9,000 bases of DNA from Methylophilaceae bacterium UBA6140. GTDB taxonomy: Bacteria; Pseudomonadota; Gammaproteobacteria; Burkholderiales; Methylophilaceae. The position numbers were made by a program, and so were the translations under genes. A model generated the notes under the pieces. It saw only the letters and a list, made by a program, of their open reading frames with translations. It did no database searches and had not been told where the DNA came from. Location: positions 2,261 through 11,260 of the forward strand of contig DIVE01000062.1 in assembly GCA_002423265.1 (NCBI GenBank), given 5' to 3'. Below are positions 7,332 through 9,000 of the stretch, in pieces; the first letter of the stretch is position 1, and every line of letters begins with the position of its first letter.

Positions 7332-7436
7332 TTACCAATGACTGAAAAGCAATTCCTCATTTCATATTACGCCAGCATGGAATGATTTCGCTATCAGCTT
7401 TTGCCTGATCAGCACACATCAGCTGCGAAAATAATG

Positions 7437-7455
7437 GAATCCTATAATTGGATTC
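7437..7455. promoter_or_regulatory. Inverted repeat around a consensus TATAAT in the divergent promoter region
   Basis: GAATCC (7437-7442) and GGATTC (7450-7455) form perfect 6-bp arms around TATAATT, which contains an exact sigma-70 -10 hexamer at 7443-7448. It lies between the divergently transcribed receiver/HD-GYP unit and the HTH-receiver gene. A repressor bound here would cover a -10 element. No matching -35 was found at the usual distance, so promoter activity is uncertain. Confidence 0.4.
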
Positions 7456-7491
7456 ATTTATATTTATATTATTATTTTTATCATATTAGCA

Positions 7492-7526
7492 TGATATTTG
7501 CAGTAGCTCCAATTGCTTGATATTTG
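7492..7526. repeat. Direct repeat TGATATTTG upstream of the HTH-receiver gene
   Basis: TGATATTTG occurs at 7492-7500 and 7518-7526, a spacing of 26 bp. The second copy overlaps the spacer of the predicted promoter, within the near-palindrome GATATTTGAAATATATC. It could be a site for the HTH-receiver itself, but the region is AT-rich and chance is a real alternative. Confidence 0.3.
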
Positions 7527-7541
7527 AAATATATCTATCAT
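7513..7541 (+). promoter_or_regulatory. Predicted sigma-70 promoter of the HTH-receiver gene
   Basis: TTGCTT (7513-7518) and TATCAT (7536-7541) are separated by exactly 17 nt. Transcription would begin near 7548, about 30 nt before the ATG at 7580. This supports the ATG at 7580 over in-frame starts farther upstream, which would lie inside the promoter. Confidence 0.6.
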
Positions 7542-7579
7542 TAAGTCCGATTCATTTGATAAAAACGAAAAGGTCACCC

Positions 7580-8188
7580 ATGACAACCAACGATCTCAAA
7601 GATATTGTGACCACCCGCGAAGCAGCCAAGATGTTGGGGGTTTCACTGCGGACAGTGCAGTTGTGGGTGGAATCCGGTGTGCTGAACGCGTGGAAGACGC
7701 CGGGCGGACATCGCAAGGTGACCATCACCTCCATCAACAAGATCATCGAAAACCGGAAAAACTCCATCAGGACCGGCGAAGATAGCAGCGCCTCCGATAA
7801 AAGCGCTTTCTCCATCCTGATCGTCGAAGACGACGAGGCGCTGCGCAATCTGTTCAAGATCTATTTTTCCAACTGGAAACTGCAAGTCAACGTCAGCTTT
7901 GCCGCCAACGGCTTCGAAGGTCTGATACACTTGGGCAGACGCACACCCGATCTACTGATCACCGATTTGATGATGCCCAACATCGACGGTTTCGAAATGA
8001 TCAGGCACCTGAAAAAGACCAAGGAATACGCCAATCTCGACATTATCGTTTTCACCGGTCTCAGCAATGACGAAATCACCAGACGCGGCGGTCTGCCGAA
8101 AGATATCCGGCTCTTTTTCAAACCGGTTTCTTTCGACATCATTGAATCCGCCGTAGCATCCTCCATCGCCAAAAAAGGCAGTGCCTGA
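7580..8188 (+). CDS. HTH-receiver protein: N-terminal excisionase/MerR-type DNA-binding domain fused to response regulator receiver
   Basis: The protein has 202 residues. Residues 9-50 form a winged helix-turn-helix of the excisionase/BldC/MerR-like type (TTREAAKMLGVSLRTVQLWV, then WKTPGGHRKV, the wing with the typical PGGHR). A linker at about 58-76 rich in S, D and E connects to a receiver at 77-200. The receiver has acidic residues E83-D85 (IVEDDE), phospho-acceptor Asp129 (LLITDLMMPN), Thr149 (VFTG) and Lys171 (FFKPVS), all present. The order is reversed compared with most response regulators, whose DNA-binding domain is C-terminal. AAAGG about 6 nt before the ATG serves as ribosome binding site. 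It is divergent from the receiver/HD-GYP unit and 228 nt upstream of the bactofilin. It probably regulates neighbouring genes or itself after phosphorylation by an unlinked kinase. Confidence 0.92.
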   Translation: MTTNDLKDIVTTREAAKMLGVSLRTVQLWVESGVLNAWKTPGGHRKVTITSINKIIENRKNSIRTGEDSSASDKSAFSILIVEDDEALRNLFKIYFSNWKLQVNVSFAANGFEGLIHLGRRTPDLLITDLMMPNIDGFEMIRHLKKTKEYANLDIIVFTGLSNDEITRRGGLPKDIRLFFKPVSFDIIESAVASSIAKKGSA

Positions 8189-8288
8189 CCGCTTGCCGCG
8201 GCTGACAATCTGCCGGAAAAACAGCGGCCCAATTTCCATTCCGCACCCGCTTTCCATCCCTCAATAGCAACCCCGCCGCCAATCAAGC

Positions 8289-8307
8289 CTGGCACCACCC
8301 ATGCCAG
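8289..8307. other. Short hairpin between HTH-receiver and bactofilin genes
   Basis: CTGGCA (8289-8294) and TGCCAG (8302-8307) can pair around a 7-nt loop. No T tract follows on either strand, so a Rho-independent terminator is not supported. The rest of 8189-8416 shows only a C-rich first part and an AT-rich promoter-like tract from about 8361, including TTGATA (8369-8374) and two TATCAT hexamers (8385-8390, 8394-8399). Confidence 0.25.
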
Positions 8308-8416
8308 CTATGGAGGCTTCCTTTGCCGAAAGCAAAATCTCTCGACATTTCAACCGGTTTTGCAAATATTGATATTATTGTTATTATCATTAATATCATT
8401 TAATGGAGTCATAACC

Positions 8417-8827
8417 ATGGCTATCGATCAAACATCCGGGTTCATGATCATTGGGCAGGGCGTCGTCATATCGGGCAATGTCGAGCTCCCGGGCAAACTG
8501 GTCGTCCACGGGAAAATTGATGGCCTGGTGAACGCCGGAGAAGTCTATGTCGGCACCGAGGGCGAAATCACCGGCAAGATTTACGCAACCGAGGCTGACA
8601 TCAAAGGCCGCGTGGGCGATTTCATCAGCGTGACAGACAAGCTGATTTTACGTACCGGCGCAAAAATTACCGGCAACATTGAATACAAGCATATCGAGAT
8701 CGAGCAAGGCGCGGTCGTCGATGCGGTGCTGAGCCAGAGAGCGGATGCGCCCAAATTACAGCGTGTGGTTTATCCATCGCCAGCCAAGGTGCTGAACCAG
8801 GCTGATTTTGCTGCGGCAAAAGTCTGA
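8417..8827 (+). CDS. Bactofilin family cytoskeletal protein
   Basis: The protein has 136 residues with a central bactofilin (DUF583) domain, about 10-110. Short beta-helical repeats rich in glycine and valine are visible: GQGVVISGNVELPGKLVVHGKIDGLV, EVYVGTEGEITGKIYATEADIKGRV, LILRTGAKITGNIEYKHIEIEQGAVVDA. Bactofilins polymerise without nucleotide into membrane-associated filaments and recruit cell-wall or envelope proteins, affecting shape, stalks, polarity or motility. The unstructured proline-containing tail after residue 110 is typical. GGAG 8 nt before the ATG at 8417 is a good ribosome binding site; the upstream hydrophobic extension from 8360 would read through the AT-rich promoter and is not credible. 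The next gene starts 10 nt after the stop, so they form an operon. Confidence 0.93.
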   Translation: MAIDQTSGFMIIGQGVVISGNVELPGKLVVHGKIDGLVNAGEVYVGTEGEITGKIYATEADIKGRVGDFISVTDKLILRTGAKITGNIEYKHIEIEQGAVVDAVLSQRADAPKLQRVVYPSPAKVLNQADFAAAKV

Positions 8828-8837
8828 GGGGGAAACA

Positions 8838-9000
8838 ATGGCCACAACAATCAAGAAGTTGATGGACGCTGCAATGTTGAGGCACCTGCAGGACTGCAGA
8901 CTGATCGTCGAGCAGACAGGCAACATCAAGGTATATTTTCTGACAGCATCCATGCAGCGCTTCATACTGATTTCGCTCTTCAGTTTTATCGTCGCATTCT
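8838..9000 (+). CDS. Start of a membrane protein of unknown function in the bactofilin operon (3' end cut by window edge)
   Basis: The first 54 residues are visible, beginning MATTIKKLMDAAMLRHLQDC, with a hydrophobic span starting about residue 41 (FILISLFSFIVAF). GAGGGGG lies 5 nt before the ATG, a strong ribosome binding site, and the gap to the bactofilin stop is 10 nt. The N terminus is basic and helical and should stay in the cytoplasm. I do not recognise the family from this fragment. A membrane partner encoded beside a bactofilin is common, which fits a role in anchoring or envelope work. Confidence 0.75.
   Translation, partial: MATTIKKLMDAAMLRHLQDCRLIVEQTGNIKVYFLTASMQRFILISLFSFIVAF

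Noticed and set aside
7517..7579. Longer start for the HTH-receiver with 21 extra residues
   Set aside because: The extension passes through the predicted -10 element and lacks a ribosome binding site; the ATG at 7580 fits the domain start.

Overview
The window holds a dense signalling region from what is most likely a betaproteobacterium. I infer this from family resemblance (MASE1/CHASE sensor kinase, an excisionase-type HTH fused to a receiver, an IHF-beta-like protein, a bactofilin) and from moderate GC content with AT-rich promoters. No rRNA, tRNA, CRISPR array, insertion sequence or phage gene is visible, and the species cannot be named from sequence alone.

Layout. Positions 1-1544 (minus) encode the first 514 residues of a membrane sensor: a periplasmic SBP_bac_3-type domain, one membrane span and two PAS domains. 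Its output domain lies outside the window. The stretch 1545-1814 contains a strong minus-strand UUCG terminator, possibly the end of a small RNA with C-rich loops, and a repeat/palindrome in front of the sensor gene. Positions 1815-2099 (minus) encode a divergent IHF-beta/HU-family protein with a shortened DNA-contacting arm. Positions 2373-5030 (plus) encode a large MASE1-CHASE-PAS histidine kinase with no adjacent response regulator. Next come two unrecognised plus-strand genes, a membrane-anchored 215-residue protein and an 88-residue protein. Facing them is a two-gene minus-strand unit, a stand-alone receiver (6927-7331) followed after 2 nt by an HD-GYP phosphodiesterase (6136-6924). This looks like a split RpfG-type regulator. 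Across an AT-rich divergent intergenic region, plus-strand 7580-8188 encodes an HTH-receiver protein with the DNA-binding domain at the N terminus. It is followed by a bactofilin (8417-8827) and the start of a membrane protein (8838-9000).

How the parts may work together (inference). The sensor and the kinase could receive external signals. The kinase has no cognate regulator next to it, so the stand-alone receiver and the HTH-receiver are candidate partners. The HD-GYP protein would lower cyclic di-GMP under control of the receiver. The HTH-receiver is the only classical transcription factor here and lies directly upstream of the bactofilin operon, so it may link signalling to cell-envelope structure. 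A TTATCAT motif recurs in five intergenic regions and may mark shared control, or may only reflect AT-rich promoter composition.
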